In this document: one piece after another, positions 25,452 to 34,299 of the stretch
How positions within the stretch are numbered: position 1 is the stretch's first letter
Layout of the letters: each line of letters begins with the position of its first letter
Assembly (NCBI GenBank): GCA_036796215.1
Contig: DAIRDJ010000005.1
Span: forward strand, 3,728-67,727
Origin: SLRI01 sp036796215
GTDB taxonomy: Bacteria > Pseudomonadota > Alphaproteobacteria > Geminicoccales > Geminicoccaceae
Length of the DNA stretch: 64,000 bases
Direction: 5' to 3'
Translations under genes and position numbers: made by a program
Notes under the pieces: model-generated
Told to the model about the DNA's origin: nothing
Database searches by the model: none
The model's input: the letters and a program-made list of their open reading frames with translations, nothing else

Positions 25452-27629
25452 GTGGCCAAAGCCGAACCGCAAGACGAAACGATTATCGCGCACGGCACGG
25501 ACGACGAGCCGGCCTCCGGCAATCAGCGGGCATTGGCCGGCTGGAGCGGCCAGCTGCTCTTCTGGTTCGGTGTCGCCTACACCCTCTTCCATCTCATCGT
25601 TCTCAATCTCTTCCCGCTCGAGACCTGGACGTTTCGGATCCTGCACGTCGCCGGCGGACTGATGATCGGCTTCGTGCTGATGGCCGTGGCCGTGCCGCGG
25701 TCGCCGGGGGCACCTGACGGCCGGCAGGTGCCGGAACCGTTGCTGCAGGGCCTGCGCGTCGTCTCGGCAGTCCTGATCGTGCCGGCCGTGATCGCCATGC
25801 TCGTGCCGTTCCTGCTGCGCGACCTCGCCGGCATGGCGAACCCGCCGGGCTGGCTCTACGGCTACGCGGCACCGGCGCTGGCCTATGGCACCATGCTCGC
25901 GATCGTCACCGCCTGGCTTGCCCCGGCGCGAACCGACCGGGTGGAGATCGTCGACTGGCTCATGGCGGCCGCCGCAGGGGCTGTCGCGGCCTACCTCCTG
26001 TTCAACCTCGCAGCCCTCCAGTTCCGGGCCGGCGTGGCGCCGACGCCCGGTGATTTCTGGGTCTCGCTCGCCGGCGTGCTCTTGATCCTCGAAGCGACCC
26101 GGCGGCTCGCCGGCCTGGCGCTCGTCGTCATCGCCGGCGTCTTCATCCTCTACGCCTTCATCGGTCCCTGGCTGCCGGGCTTTCTCGCCCATCGCGGCTA
26201 CCCGGTGACCCGCTTCTTCAGCTATCTCTACACCGACAGCGGCATCCTGGGGCCCACGACCGCGGTCTCGTCGACCTACATCATCCTCTTCATCTGCTTC
26301 GCCGCCTTTCTCCAGGCCTCCAAGGTCGGCGACTATTTCGTCAACTTCGCCTTTGCCGCGGCCGGCCACGCGCGCGGCGGGCCCGCCAAGGTGGCGATCT
26401 TCGCCTCGGGCCTGATGGGCATGATCAACGGCACCTCGGCCGGCAACGTGGTGGCCACGGGCTCGCTCACCATCCCCTTGATGAAGCGGGTCGGCTATCG
26501 GCCGCAGAGTGCCGCCGGCATCGAGGCCGCGGCCTCGACCGGCGGGCAGATCATGCCGCCGATCATGGGGGCCGGGGCCTTCATCATGGCCGAGGTGACC
26601 GGCATTCGTTACACCGAAATCGCGGCCGCGGCGGTCATCCCGGCCGTCCTCTACTTCATCTCGATCTATTTCATGGTGGATTTCGAGGCGCAGCGCACCG
26701 GCATGAAGGGCCTGCCGCGGCACATGCTGCCGCGCTTCGATGTGCTGGTGAAGCAGGTCTACCTCTTCGGCCCCATCCTGATCCTGATCGGTGCGCTCTT
26801 CATGGGCTACTCGGTGATTCGCGCCGGCACGCTCTCGCTCATCGCCGCCATCGTAGTGAGCTGGCTGACACCGCACTGGCTCGGGCCCATGGGCATCATC
26901 CGGGCCTTGCAGCTGACCTCGACCATGGCGGTCCAGCTCATCGCGGTCTGCGCTTGTGCCGGCATCATCGTCGGTGTCATCGGCCTCACCGGCGTCGGCT
27001 TGCGCTTCTCGTCGCTGCTGCTCTCGGTCGCCGACACCAGCCAGTTCCTGGCCATCCTCTTCGCCATGGGCATCTCGCTCATGCTGGGAATGGGGATGCC
27101 GACCACGGCCGCCTATGCGGTGGCGGCATCCGTGGTCGCACCCGGGCTGATCCGCCTCGGGATCGAGCCCCTGGTAGCGCATTTCTTCGTCTTCTATTTC
27201 GCCGTCGTTTCGGCGATCACGCCGCCCGTCGCTTTGGCGGCCTACGCGGGTGCCGCGATCGCGGGCTCCAAGGCACTGCCGACCTCGATGACCGCCTTCA
27301 AGCTGGGGCTCGCCGCCTTCATCGTGCCGTTCATGTTCTTCTACAGCCCGGCCCTGCTGATGCTCGGCAGCTGGCTCCAGATCATCCACTATACCGCGAC
27401 CGCCTGCGTCGGCGTCTTCCTCCTCTCCGCCGCCGTCCAGGGCTGGTTCTTCGGCCGCACCAACATCCTGCTCCGGCTGGTGCTGGGTGCTGCGGCGCTC
27501 TTGATGATCTCCGGCGGGCTGATCACCGACCTTCTCGGCATCGGGCTCGGCCTCGCGGTGTTCGCCTGGCAGCAGAAGATGGCGATCAAGGAGCCGGAGC
27601 TGCAGCCGAGCAAGGCCGCGGCGGAGTAG
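25452..27629 (+). CDS. TRAP transporter fused permease (TAXI type)
   Basis: A 725-residue inner-membrane protein with about 18 predicted helices, combining the small DctQ-like and large DctM-like subunits found fused in TAXI systems. Signatures include FASGLMGMINGTSAGNVVATGSLTIPLMK, STGGQIMPPIMGAGAFIMAE and GMGMPTTAAYAVAASVVAP, the repeated DctM motifs. It is expected to use a sodium or proton gradient to import the ligand delivered by the TAXI protein. The start is GTG 25452; a GAGAG sequence precedes it. Confidence 0.93.
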   Translation: MAKAEPQDETIIAHGTDDEPASGNQRALAGWSGQLLFWFGVAYTLFHLIVLNLFPLETWTFRILHVAGGLMIGFVLMAVAVPRSPGAPDGRQVPEPLLQGLRVVSAVLIVPAVIAMLVPFLLRDLAGMANPPGWLYGYAAPALAYGTMLAIVTAWLAPARTDRVEIVDWLMAAAAGAVAAYLLFNLAALQFRAGVAPTPGDFWVSLAGVLLILEATRRLAGLALVVIAGVFILYAFIGPWLPGFLAHRGYPVTRFFSYLYTDSGILGPTTAVSSTYIILFICFAAFLQASKVGDYFVNFAFAAAGHARGGPAKVAIFASGLMGMINGTSAGNVVATGSLTIPLMKRVGYRPQSAAGIEAAASTGGQIMPPIMGAGAFIMAEVTGIRYTEIAAAAVIPAVLYFISIYFMVDFEAQRTGMKGLPRHMLPRFDVLVKQVYLFGPILILIGALFMGYSVIRAGTLSLIAAIVVSWLTPHWLGPMGIIRALQLTSTMAVQLIAVCACAGIIVGVIGLTGVGLRFSSLLLSVADTSQFLAILFAMGISLMLGMGMPTTAAYAVAASVVAPGLIRLGIEPLVAHFFVFYFAVVSAITPPVALAAYAGAAIAGSKALPTSMTAFKLGLAAFIVPFMFFYSPALLMLGSWLQIIHYTATACVGVFLLSAAVQGWFFGRTNILLRLVLGAAALLMISGGLITDLLGIGLGLAVFAWQQKMAIKEPELQPSKAAAE

Positions 27630-27672
27630 ACGGCTGCTGCGACCGACGCTGATCCTGGCACTCGCCCTGCTC

Positions 27673-28257
27673 GTGGTGGCCGGCTGCGCCCGGCGACCTT
27701 CGGCGCCGTCGGTGGCGACGACGTGGCCTGCCGATCGTGCCACCTGCTTTGCCGCCCTCGAGCGGGAGGCGGTCAGCTTCACGCCCTGGCTCGATGCGCC
27801 CACCGCCAATGTCTGTGCGGTGCCAGCACCCGTCGTCGTGCGGGCCTCGACCGCCACCATGGCCCCGACCTTGCGCACCAGCTGCCCGATGATGCTGGCC
27901 TGGGCCCGCTTCGAGCCCGAGCTGCAGCGCCTGGCCATTCGCCGGCTGGGCAGCGAGATCGCCGAGATCCACCACTATGGCTCGTATAATTGCCGCCGCA
28001 TGTCCGGCAACCAGCGGCGGATGAGCCTGCACAGCACCGGCCAGGCGCTCGACATCGCGGGCTTCACCACGGCCGACGGACGCTACATCAGCGTGCAGCA
28101 GGGCTGGCGGGGGCGGCGTGACGAATCCGCTTTCTTGCGCGATCTGGGTCAGGCCGCCTGCCGGCATTTCAACGTGGTGCTGACGCCGAACCACGACCGG
28201 GCGCATCACGACCATATTCACGTCGATATCGGGCCGTGGAAGCTCTGCCGGGCGTGA
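27673..28257 (+). CDS. Extensin-like family lipoprotein (M15-like fold)
   Basis: Extensin-like C-terminal domain protein of about 195–208 residues. The domain shows ATCFAALEREAV, YGSYNCRRMSGNQRRMSLHSTGQALDIAGF and HHDHIHVDIGPWKLC; the spaced His/Asp set (HSTGQALDI, HDHIHVD) resembles the zinc site of M15 D-Ala-D-Ala peptidases. Translating upstream of GTG 27673 gives RRLLRPTLILALALLVVAGC, a clear lipoprotein signal and lipobox, but no ATG, GTG or TTG covers it. The true start may be CTG 27634 or 27637, or a base may be missing. It lies just after the permease stop. Confidence 0.8.
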   Translation: MVAGCARRPSAPSVATTWPADRATCFAALEREAVSFTPWLDAPTANVCAVPAPVVVRASTATMAPTLRTSCPMMLAWARFEPELQRLAIRRLGSEIAEIHHYGSYNCRRMSGNQRRMSLHSTGQALDIAGFTTADGRYISVQQGWRGRRDESAFLRDLGQAACRHFNVVLTPNHDRAHHDHIHVDIGPWKLCRA

Positions 28258-28335
28258 GCGGCGGGTTTTCATGGTGTCACGCCTTCGGATGGGCTATCTG
28301 GTGACTAGTTTCATGACCATCTCGGAGGGGTGCTT

Positions 28336-28575
28336 ATGCTCACCGTGACGCTGGCGCAGGCCAAGGCGCAGTTGAGCGAGCTTTTGAACAAGGTGGAGGC
28401 CGGCGAGGAGGTGATCGTCACGCGGCGAGGTCGGCCGGTGGCCCGCATCGGGCCAGCGGTACAGCAACGCCAGCCGCTGCCGCTGGAGGCGTTGGCGGCC
28501 TTGCACGCAAAGGGGCGCCCGCTCGAGCGACCGAGCATGGAGCTCTTGCGCGCAGAGCGGGACGAGGGACGCTAG
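28336..28575 (+). CDS. Phd/YefM-type antitoxin
   Basis: A 79-residue antitoxin. The N-terminal DNA-binding half (MLTVTLAQAKAQLSELLNKVEAGEEVIVTRRGRPVARI) is the Phd/YefM signature, and the charged C-terminal tail (ERPSMELLRAERDEGR) should wrap the toxin. GGAGGGG (28324–28330) gives a strong ribosome site for ATG 28336. The PIN toxin gene follows after 14 bp. Antitoxins of this type neutralise the toxin and repress their own promoter. Confidence 0.93.
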   Translation: MLTVTLAQAKAQLSELLNKVEAGEEVIVTRRGRPVARIGPAVQQRQPLPLEALAALHAKGRPLERPSMELLRAERDEGR

Positions 28576-28589
28576 TCGGCGGTGGACGG

Positions 28590-29036
28590 GTGCTGTATTT
28601 CGACACCTCGGTCATTCTCCCGCTGTTCGTGCCCGAACCAACATCCAAGGCGGTCATTGCCTTTGTCGACAGCTGGCCAGCGGAGCAGCTCACGGTCAGC
28701 AATTGGACCATGCTCGAGTTTGCATCGGTGCTGGGTCGGCATGTCCGCACTGGCCGGATCACGCGGGATTTTGCTGCCGAGGTGACGGAACGGTTCGAGG
28801 AACTGCTGCCCGGCACCTTCCGAATTCTCATGCCGAGTGCCGCCGATTTCACGCTGGCCGCACGATGGCTCGCCGATCCTGCCCGCGGCCTTCGGGCCGG
28901 CGACGCCTTGCACCTCGCCGTCGCCGGCAACAACGACGCGCACGCGCTCTTCACCTTCGACAAGAACATGCTGCGTGCCGGCCTGGACTTGGGGCTCCCG
29001 CTGAGCACCGGCATCGAGATTTCGGGCTACAACTGA
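28590..29036 (+). CDS. vapC: VapC-type PIN-domain toxin
   Basis: A 148-residue PIN nuclease, expected to cut structured RNAs such as initiator tRNA or rRNA loops. The acidic residues are in place: Asp5 (YFDTSVILPLF), Glu in TMLEFASVLGR near residue 43, Asp in RAGDALHLAVA near residue 105, and Asp in LFTFDKNMLRAG near residue 125. The start is GTG 28590, 14 bp after the antitoxin. Together they form a complete type II toxin–antitoxin module with no mobile element next to it. Confidence 0.92.
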   Translation: MLYFDTSVILPLFVPEPTSKAVIAFVDSWPAEQLTVSNWTMLEFASVLGRHVRTGRITRDFAAEVTERFEELLPGTFRILMPSAADFTLAARWLADPARGLRAGDALHLAVAGNNDAHALFTFDKNMLRAGLDLGLPLSTGIEISGYN

Positions 29037-29058
29037 AGGTCCGCCTGCTGCAGTTCGT

Positions 29059-30231
29059 CTACAGCAGATCGCTGGTCAGCGCGAAGGATTCGAGCGGCGG
29101 GGCCGGGTCGTCGGATTTGTGGTTGCGGCAGGCTTCGAGCCAGTCGGCGGATTGCATCTCCATGAGGCGGCTGACCGTGCGCTGGAACTCGAAGGCGCCG
29201 TCGCCCTCGGGGTAGAGGTCCGCCGCCGGCTCGGCGGCCGCGAGGAACAGCATGACCCGGCCCTCGTAGAGCGCGTCGATCAGCGTCATGAAGCGCCGCG
29301 CCTCGTTGCGCCGGTCGGGGGTCAGGAGCGGCACGTCGTCGAGCACGATGCTGTGGAAGCGGCAGCCCAGAGCCAGGTAGTCGGCGGGGCCGAGCGGCTG
29401 GGCGCACAAGTCCTGGAAGGTGAAGCGAGCAACGCCGCCGGCAGCGGCCGGCACGCGCAGCTTGCGGCTGCCGACCTCGAGCTCGCCCGGCGCCGCCTCG
29501 GCACCGTCGGCGAGGGCCTTGAAGATGCCGTCCAGCGCCCGGGTCGCCACTGGGCCCAAGGGGTAGTGGTAGACCGGCAGCTCGCGCAGGCGTTCCAGGC
29601 GGTAGTCGACGGGGCCCTGGAGTTCCAGCACCTCCATCCGCTCCTTCAAGAGCGCGATGAACGGCAGGAAACGCTGCCGGTTGAGGCCGTCCTCGTAGAG
29701 CCGGTCGGGCGGCCAGTTGGAGGTTGCGACGACGACGACGCCGGCATCGAACAGGCCCTCGAACAGCCGGCCGAGGATCATCGCATCGGCGATGTTGACG
29801 ACGTGGAACTCGTCGAAGCACAACAGCCGCGTCTCGCCCGCGAGCGTGCGCGCCAGCGTCTCGAGCGGCTCGCTCTTGCCGCCGCTTTGGCGCAGCTGGT
29901 GCAGGCGTTGGTGGATTTCGAGCATGAAGGCGTGGAAGTGCACCCGGCGCTTTTTCGGCACCTCGACGGCCTCGAAGAAGAGGTCCATCAGCATCGACTT
30001 GCCGCGGCCGACCCCGCCGTGGATGTAGAGGCCCTTGGGACCGGCGGGGGGCGGCTTGGCGCTGCTTTTGACCAGCCGACCGAGGAGGCCGGAGCGGGGT
30101 GGCGCAGCTGGCGTGGGTGACGCCGCCAGAGCGCGGGCCAGGTGATCGAGCCTTTCGGCGACCATGGTTTGCGCCGGGTCGAGACTAAGCGCGCCGCATT
30201 CGATCAGGCTGTTCAGTCGTTCGAGAGGCAT
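29059..30231 (-). CDS. zapE: Cell division ATPase ZapE (AFG1-like)
   Basis: A 390-residue AAA-like ATPase. Walker A is GGVGRGKSMLMD near residue 75, Walker B is LLCFDEFHVVNIADAM, and ATSNWPPDRLYEDGLNR is the family sensor region. Bacterial ZapE associates with the Z-ring, and the mitochondrial relative AFG1 supports respiratory-complex turnover. ATG 30231 yields MPLERLNSLIECG; GTG about 15 bp upstream is possible. It lies near hemH on the same strand, separated by a small exported protein gene. Confidence 0.93.
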   Translation of the reverse strand: MPLERLNSLIECGALSLDPAQTMVAERLDHLARALAASPTPAAPPRSGLLGRLVKSSAKPPPAGPKGLYIHGGVGRGKSMLMDLFFEAVEVPKKRRVHFHAFMLEIHQRLHQLRQSGGKSEPLETLARTLAGETRLLCFDEFHVVNIADAMILGRLFEGLFDAGVVVVATSNWPPDRLYEDGLNRQRFLPFIALLKERMEVLELQGPVDYRLERLRELPVYHYPLGPVATRALDGIFKALADGAEAAPGELEVGSRKLRVPAAAGGVARFTFQDLCAQPLGPADYLALGCRFHSIVLDDVPLLTPDRRNEARRFMTLIDALYEGRVMLFLAAAEPAADLYPEGDGAFEFQRTVSRLMEMQSADWLEACRNHKSDDPAPPLESFALTSDLL

Positions 30232-30319
30232 CGGTTTCGTCGCCACATCGTTCGCATCGGCGTCGTCATCGGCGCTCGGCGGCGGGGACGTCAAGCCGGT
30301 CGGACCAGGGCAGGCTCGA

Positions 30320-30943
30320 TCAGTCGACCGGTGGCACGCTTGCGAGCAGCCGGCCGGTGAGCAGCGAGAGATACCCCGCACCAGCGAGGCCGCCGTCCTC
30401 GCCGGTGAAAACGAAGAGGACGACCGCGGGCGGGCAGGCGTTGCGCACGGGCGAGAGACCGAGCGGCGGCAGGGTCGTTGCCGTGCCCTCGACCACGACC
30501 GCGCGTGCCGCCTGCCAGTAGTCGGCGTAGAGCCAGAGCACGCTCGTCAGGATGCGCAACAGCGTCGGCTCGACCACCCGCATCTGCGAGGCGTCGAACG
30601 GGTGGGAGGGGGCCAGGGTGACGACAGGAAAGCGCGAAGTATGCCTGAGCGGTGCCTCGAAGCGGCGGGCGAAGGCGTGGTCGCGGGCGAGGGCTGCCGC
30701 CTGTTCGGTATCGGGATCGAAGATGCCCGAAAGCGGGCGGGGTGGCACGAGGAAGCAGAACTCGTCGTCGAAGGCCTCGACGACGGTCCGGGCCAGGGCG
30801 TCGAGGTCGGTCGGCTCGGCTGCTCCGACCGGTGTGGCGGCGAGGCCTGTCGCCAGGAGAGCCGCTGCTAGACCCAGCCGCAGGTCTCGCGCTCGGCGAG
30901 CGAGGCGAGGAAGTCCATGTGCGCGTCGTCGTCGTTGAGGCAT
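30320..30943 (-). CDS. Exported hypothetical protein downstream of hemH
   Basis: About 207 residues if started at ATG 30943, which lies inside hemH. The sequence RLGLAAALLATGLAATPVGAAEP is a good signal peptide with an AxA cleavage site. The mature part contains TVVEAFDDEFCFLVPPRPLSGIFDPDTEQ and ends SLLTGRLLASVPPVD. No family is recognised. The ATG forces a 76-bp overlap with hemH and a long basic n-region; a CTG inside the signal is the other possibility. Tight coupling to hemH is likely. Confidence 0.6.
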   Translation of the reverse strand: MPQRRRRAHGLPRLARRARDLRLGLAAALLATGLAATPVGAAEPTDLDALARTVVEAFDDEFCFLVPPRPLSGIFDPDTEQAAALARDHAFARRFEAPLRHTSRFPVVTLAPSHPFDASQMRVVEPTLLRILTSVLWLYADYWQAARAVVVEGTATTLPPLGLSPVRNACPPAVVLFVFTGEDGGLAGAGYLSLLTGRLLASVPPVD

Positions 30944-31962
30944 GGGATGTAGGTGAACTGCTCGCCACCCGCCTCCATGAACTCTTCGCGGCCCTCCTGG
31001 TTGATCTCCTCCAGGGTCTCGACGCAGTCGGTCGCGAAGGCCGGCGAGATCACGGCGATCTTCTTCACCCCCTCCTTCGGCAAATGCTCCAGGGTCTCGT
31101 CGAGATAGGGCTGCAGCCATTCCTCCGGACCGAAGCGCGACTGAAAGCAGACCATGACCCGATCCTCGGGCCAGCCCAGCCGTTCGCGCACCAGCCGCGT
31201 CGTCTTGTGGCACATGCAGTGATAGGGGTCGCCGCTCATCAAGAAGCGCTTCGGCACGCCGTGATAGGACATGATGAGCTTGTCCGGCTCCCAGTCCAGG
31301 ATGGCGAGGTGGCGCTCGACGCTCTTGGCCAGGAGATCGATATAGCCGGGCTCGTCATGGTAGGGCCCCATGGTGCGGATGGCCGGCTGCCAGCGCATCT
31401 TCATCAGCGCCTCGAACGCCTTGTCGTAGGCCGTGGCGGTCGTGGGTGCCGCGTATTGCGGGTAGAGGGCCATGAAGGCGATGCGGTTGCAGCCCTGCTC
31501 GGCGAGGCGCTCGAGGACGGACTGGATCGACGGGTTGCCGTAGCGCATCGCCCAGTCGACGACGATCTCGGGATGCCTGGCCTGCAGCCGCGCGGCGAGC
31601 TTCTCGGCCTGGCTCCTGGTCACGGTCCTGAGCGGGCTTTCGTCCAGCTCCTCGTTCCAGATCGAGCGGTAGGCGGCTCCCGAGGTGAACGGGCGCTTCT
31701 TCAGGATGATCAGCTGGAGCAGCGGCTGCCAGAGCCAGGCCGGGTAGTCGATGACCCGCTTGTCGGAGAGAAATTCGCCGAGATAGCGGCGCATCGACCA
31801 GTAGTCGGTGCCGTCCGGCGTGCCGAGATTGAGCAGCACGACACCGATCTTGCGGGTCATGACCCTCGGATGGTCGGCTGGCAGCGAGCCGGACGACGGG
31901 CGTGCCGCCGCCGCGTCGACTGTCACTGTCGCCGGTCGCTCGATCAGCCCGACGTCACGCAT
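30868..31962 (-). CDS. hemH: Ferrochelatase
   Basis: Inserts Fe2+ into protoporphyrin IX, the last step of haem synthesis. Key elements are KIGVVLLNLGTPDG, SYHGVPKRFLMSGDPYHCMC with the metal-binding His, VCFQSRFGPEEWLQPYLDETL, and SPAFATDCVETLEEI with the conserved Glu. ATG 31962 gives 364 residues, with about 34 more than an alternative start at 31860, which begins MTRKIGVVLLN. An AGGG lies upstream of 31962. hemE and hemJ are about 16 kb away in this window, so three late haem genes are present but not clustered. Confidence 0.95.
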   Translation of the reverse strand: MRDVGLIERPATVTVDAAAARPSSGSLPADHPRVMTRKIGVVLLNLGTPDGTDYWSMRRYLGEFLSDKRVIDYPAWLWQPLLQLIILKKRPFTSGAAYRSIWNEELDESPLRTVTRSQAEKLAARLQARHPEIVVDWAMRYGNPSIQSVLERLAEQGCNRIAFMALYPQYAAPTTATAYDKAFEALMKMRWQPAIRTMGPYHDEPGYIDLLAKSVERHLAILDWEPDKLIMSYHGVPKRFLMSGDPYHCMCHKTTRLVRERLGWPEDRVMVCFQSRFGPEEWLQPYLDETLEHLPKEGVKKIAVISPAFATDCVETLEEINQEGREEFMEAGGEQFTYIPCLNDDDAHMDFLASLAERETCGWV

Positions 31963-32162
31963 CGCGATCCCTGCCCTACTGCCCTTGCTGACTGTACAAT
32001 ATCTCTGCCCTTCACTGCACATAGGCGCCATGCCGCGGTGAGCAAGTTGCTGCGATTGTCGCGCTCGGCTTTGCCGGGTATGCTGAACACCTCTGACAGT
32101 CCGGCCGACCCGGTCCACCCTCGTCTCGGGCGGACGATCGACCCAGCACCGAAAGCACCTCG

Positions 32163-33545
32163 ATGACCATTGCCCCGAACTCGCTGGCCGCCCGCGACAT
32201 CGCCTACAACATCCACCCCTTCACCAACCTCCGGGTGCACGAGCAGCAGGGGCCGCTCGTCATCACCGAGGGGCGCGGTGTGTTCGTCCGCGACGACGAC
32301 GGCAAGGAGTATATCGAGGGCATGGCCGGGCTCTGGTGCACCAGTCTCGGCTTCAGCAACAAGCGGCTGGTCGAGGCTGCACGCCGGCAGATGGACCAGT
32401 TGCCCTACATGCATCAGTTCGCGCATCGCTCGACCGAGCCCGTCATCGAGCTCGCCGAGAAGCTGATCGGCATCGCTCCGCCATCGCTGAAGAAGGCGTT
32501 CTTCGTCAATTCCGGCTCGGAAGCCATCGACACCGCGATCAAGCTCATCTGGTACTACAACAACGCCCGGGGCAAGCCCGAGAAGAAGCGGATCATCGCC
32601 CGGCGCCGCGCCTATCACGGCATCACGCTCGCCGCCGGCCATCTCACCGGTCTGCCCTACGCCCGGGCCGGCTTCGATCTGCCGATGAGCGATCGCTTCT
32701 TCCACGTGACGACGCCTTCCTTCTACCGCGACGGTCTGCCCGAGGAGAGCGAGGAAACGTTCGCCGACCGCCTCGCCCGCGAGATCGAGACCCTGATCCT
32801 GGCCCTGGGCCCGGACACGATCGCCGCGTTCTTCGCCGAGCCGGTCCAGGGTGCGGGCGGCGTCATCGTCCCGCCCGCCGCCTATTTCCACAAGATCCAG
32901 CCGATCTTGACGAAGTACGACGTTTTGCTGGTGGCGGATGAGGTGATCTGCGGATTCGGCCGCACCGGCAACATGTTCGGCTGCGAGACCTTCGGTATCG
33001 AGCCCGATCTGATGACCGTGGCCAAGCAGCTCTCCTCGGCCTACCTGCCGATCGCCGGCGTCTTGATGCGCGAGGAGTTCTACGACGTGCTCGCCGAGCA
33101 GACGCAGAAGCTCGGCATGCTGGGCATGGGCTACACCTATGGCGGGCATCCGGTCTCCGCCGCCGTCGCCCTCGAGACGCTCAAGATCTACGAGGAGGAG
33201 GGCATGGTCGACCAGGTTCGCGCCAAGGCCCCCCGCTTCCAGGAGCGCCTGGCGCAGCTGGGCGCGCATCCGCTGGTCGGCGAGGCGCGGGGCGTGGGCC
33301 TGATCGGGGCGATCGAGATCGTCGCCGACAAGGCGACCCGGGCGCAGTTCCCGGTTGCGGCCAAGGCGGCCGCGGCGGTTGCCGCCAACTGCCTGCCGCA
33401 CGGCCTGATCCTCCGCCCGCTGCCGGGCGACGTGGTCGGCATCTGCCCGCCCTTGATCATCACCGAGGCGGAGATCGACATGCTGTTCGACCGGCTGGGC
33501 CAGGCCCTGGACGACACGCTGCCGGCGATGCAGCAGGCGGCGTGA
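32163..33545 (+). CDS. Class III aminotransferase (omega-amino acid:pyruvate-like)
   Basis: A 460-residue PLP enzyme. Family marks are GMAGLWCTSLGFSNKRLVEAA near residue 55, FFVNSGSEAIDTAIKLIWYYNN, LLVADEVICGFGRTGNMFG, and VAKQLSSAYLPIAGVLM with the Schiff-base lysine. The pattern WC(T/V)xxG(F/Y) near the N-terminus is typical of omega-amino acid:pyruvate and putrescine:pyruvate aminotransferases. It is a different subgroup from the argD and 5579 enzymes. It is divergent from hemH with a 200-bp promoter gap and is followed by a small membrane protein gene. Confidence 0.9.
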   Translation: MTIAPNSLAARDIAYNIHPFTNLRVHEQQGPLVITEGRGVFVRDDDGKEYIEGMAGLWCTSLGFSNKRLVEAARRQMDQLPYMHQFAHRSTEPVIELAEKLIGIAPPSLKKAFFVNSGSEAIDTAIKLIWYYNNARGKPEKKRIIARRRAYHGITLAAGHLTGLPYARAGFDLPMSDRFFHVTTPSFYRDGLPEESEETFADRLAREIETLILALGPDTIAAFFAEPVQGAGGVIVPPAAYFHKIQPILTKYDVLLVADEVICGFGRTGNMFGCETFGIEPDLMTVAKQLSSAYLPIAGVLMREEFYDVLAEQTQKLGMLGMGYTYGGHPVSAAVALETLKIYEEEGMVDQVRAKAPRFQERLAQLGAHPLVGEARGVGLIGAIEIVADKATRAQFPVAAKAAAAVAANCLPHGLILRPLPGDVVGICPPLIITEAEIDMLFDRLGQALDDTLPAMQQAA

Positions 33546-33585
33546 GGCGGCACATGCAACTGATCGAAAAGGCTGCAGCCAGCCG

Positions 33586-33804
33586 ATGAAGCCCCATCCC
33601 TGGCTGCAGCCGCTCTACCGCCGCGTGCTCGTTACCCTCTTCTGCTTCGCCTGGGCGGCGTGGGAAGGGGTCTATGATGCGAGCTCGATCTGGTTTCTCT
33701 TGATGCTCGGCATCAGCGCCTGGGCGGTCTGGGACTTTTTCATCTCGGGCAATTATGCACCCAAGGCCGAGAAGGCCGAGTCGGCTGGCTCCGGCGACGG
33801 ATAG
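33586..33804 (+). CDS. Small two-helix membrane protein
   Basis: A 72-residue protein with two predicted membrane helices (VLVTLFCFAWAAWEGVY and IWFLLMLGISAWAVWDFFI) and a charged C-terminal tail (PKAEKAESAGSGDG). It lies 40 bp after the aminotransferase and 11 bp before the cytochrome gene on the same strand, which supports it as real. Function unknown. Confidence 0.65.
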   Translation: MKPHPWLQPLYRRVLVTLFCFAWAAWEGVYDASSIWFLLMLGISAWAVWDFFISGNYAPKAEKAESAGSGDG

Positions 33805-33815
33805 GGGGTCGGTCG

Positions 33816-34292
33816 ATGCGCTGGACGGCGCTGGTTGCCCTGCTGATCGGGTCGGGCGCCGCCTCGGCGGCCGACATTCACGCCTACTGGGAGAACCACT
33901 GCCTCGAGTGCCACGGGCATGCCGGCGCCTTTGCCCGCGAGCGGCTGACGGTCGTGGACGGTGTCCTGGTGTCCGACCGCTGGGGCAGCGGGCTCGACCG
34001 GTTTCTCGCCAATCACCACACGACACCAGCGACGCTCGGCCCGATCATCGCGATGCTGACCGCCCAGGTGGCGACACCGGCACTCTATGCCGAGCATTGC
34101 AGTGGCTGCCACGGTACGGCTGCCGATCTCGTCCGCGACTCGGTCGACCGCCGGGAGGGTGTGCTCCACGGCCGCTCGTCCGGCCGTGCGCTGGCGCGCT
34201 TCCTGACGCGGCATGGCGGGCTGGCAAGCGACGAAATCCCGATCGTCTTGGAGAGCCTGGACCGGCTGGTGGACGAAACCGTGGCGCGCTGA
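33816..34292 (+). CDS. Di-haem c-type cytochrome (putative)
   Basis: A 158-residue exported protein with signal MRWTALVALLIGSGAASA and two haem-binding CxxCH motifs: CLECH near residue 29 and CSGCH near residue 95. Each is followed by a helix, suggesting two small cytochrome c-like halves. No clear distal Met is placed after either motif, so the axial ligands are uncertain and a non-electron-transfer role is possible. It may be cotranscribed with the small membrane protein. Confidence 0.75.
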   Translation: MRWTALVALLIGSGAASAADIHAYWENHCLECHGHAGAFARERLTVVDGVLVSDRWGSGLDRFLANHHTTPATLGPIIAMLTAQVATPALYAEHCSGCHGTAADLVRDSVDRREGVLHGRSSGRALARFLTRHGGLASDEIPIVLESLDRLVDETVAR

Positions 34293-34299
34293 GCTGCGG

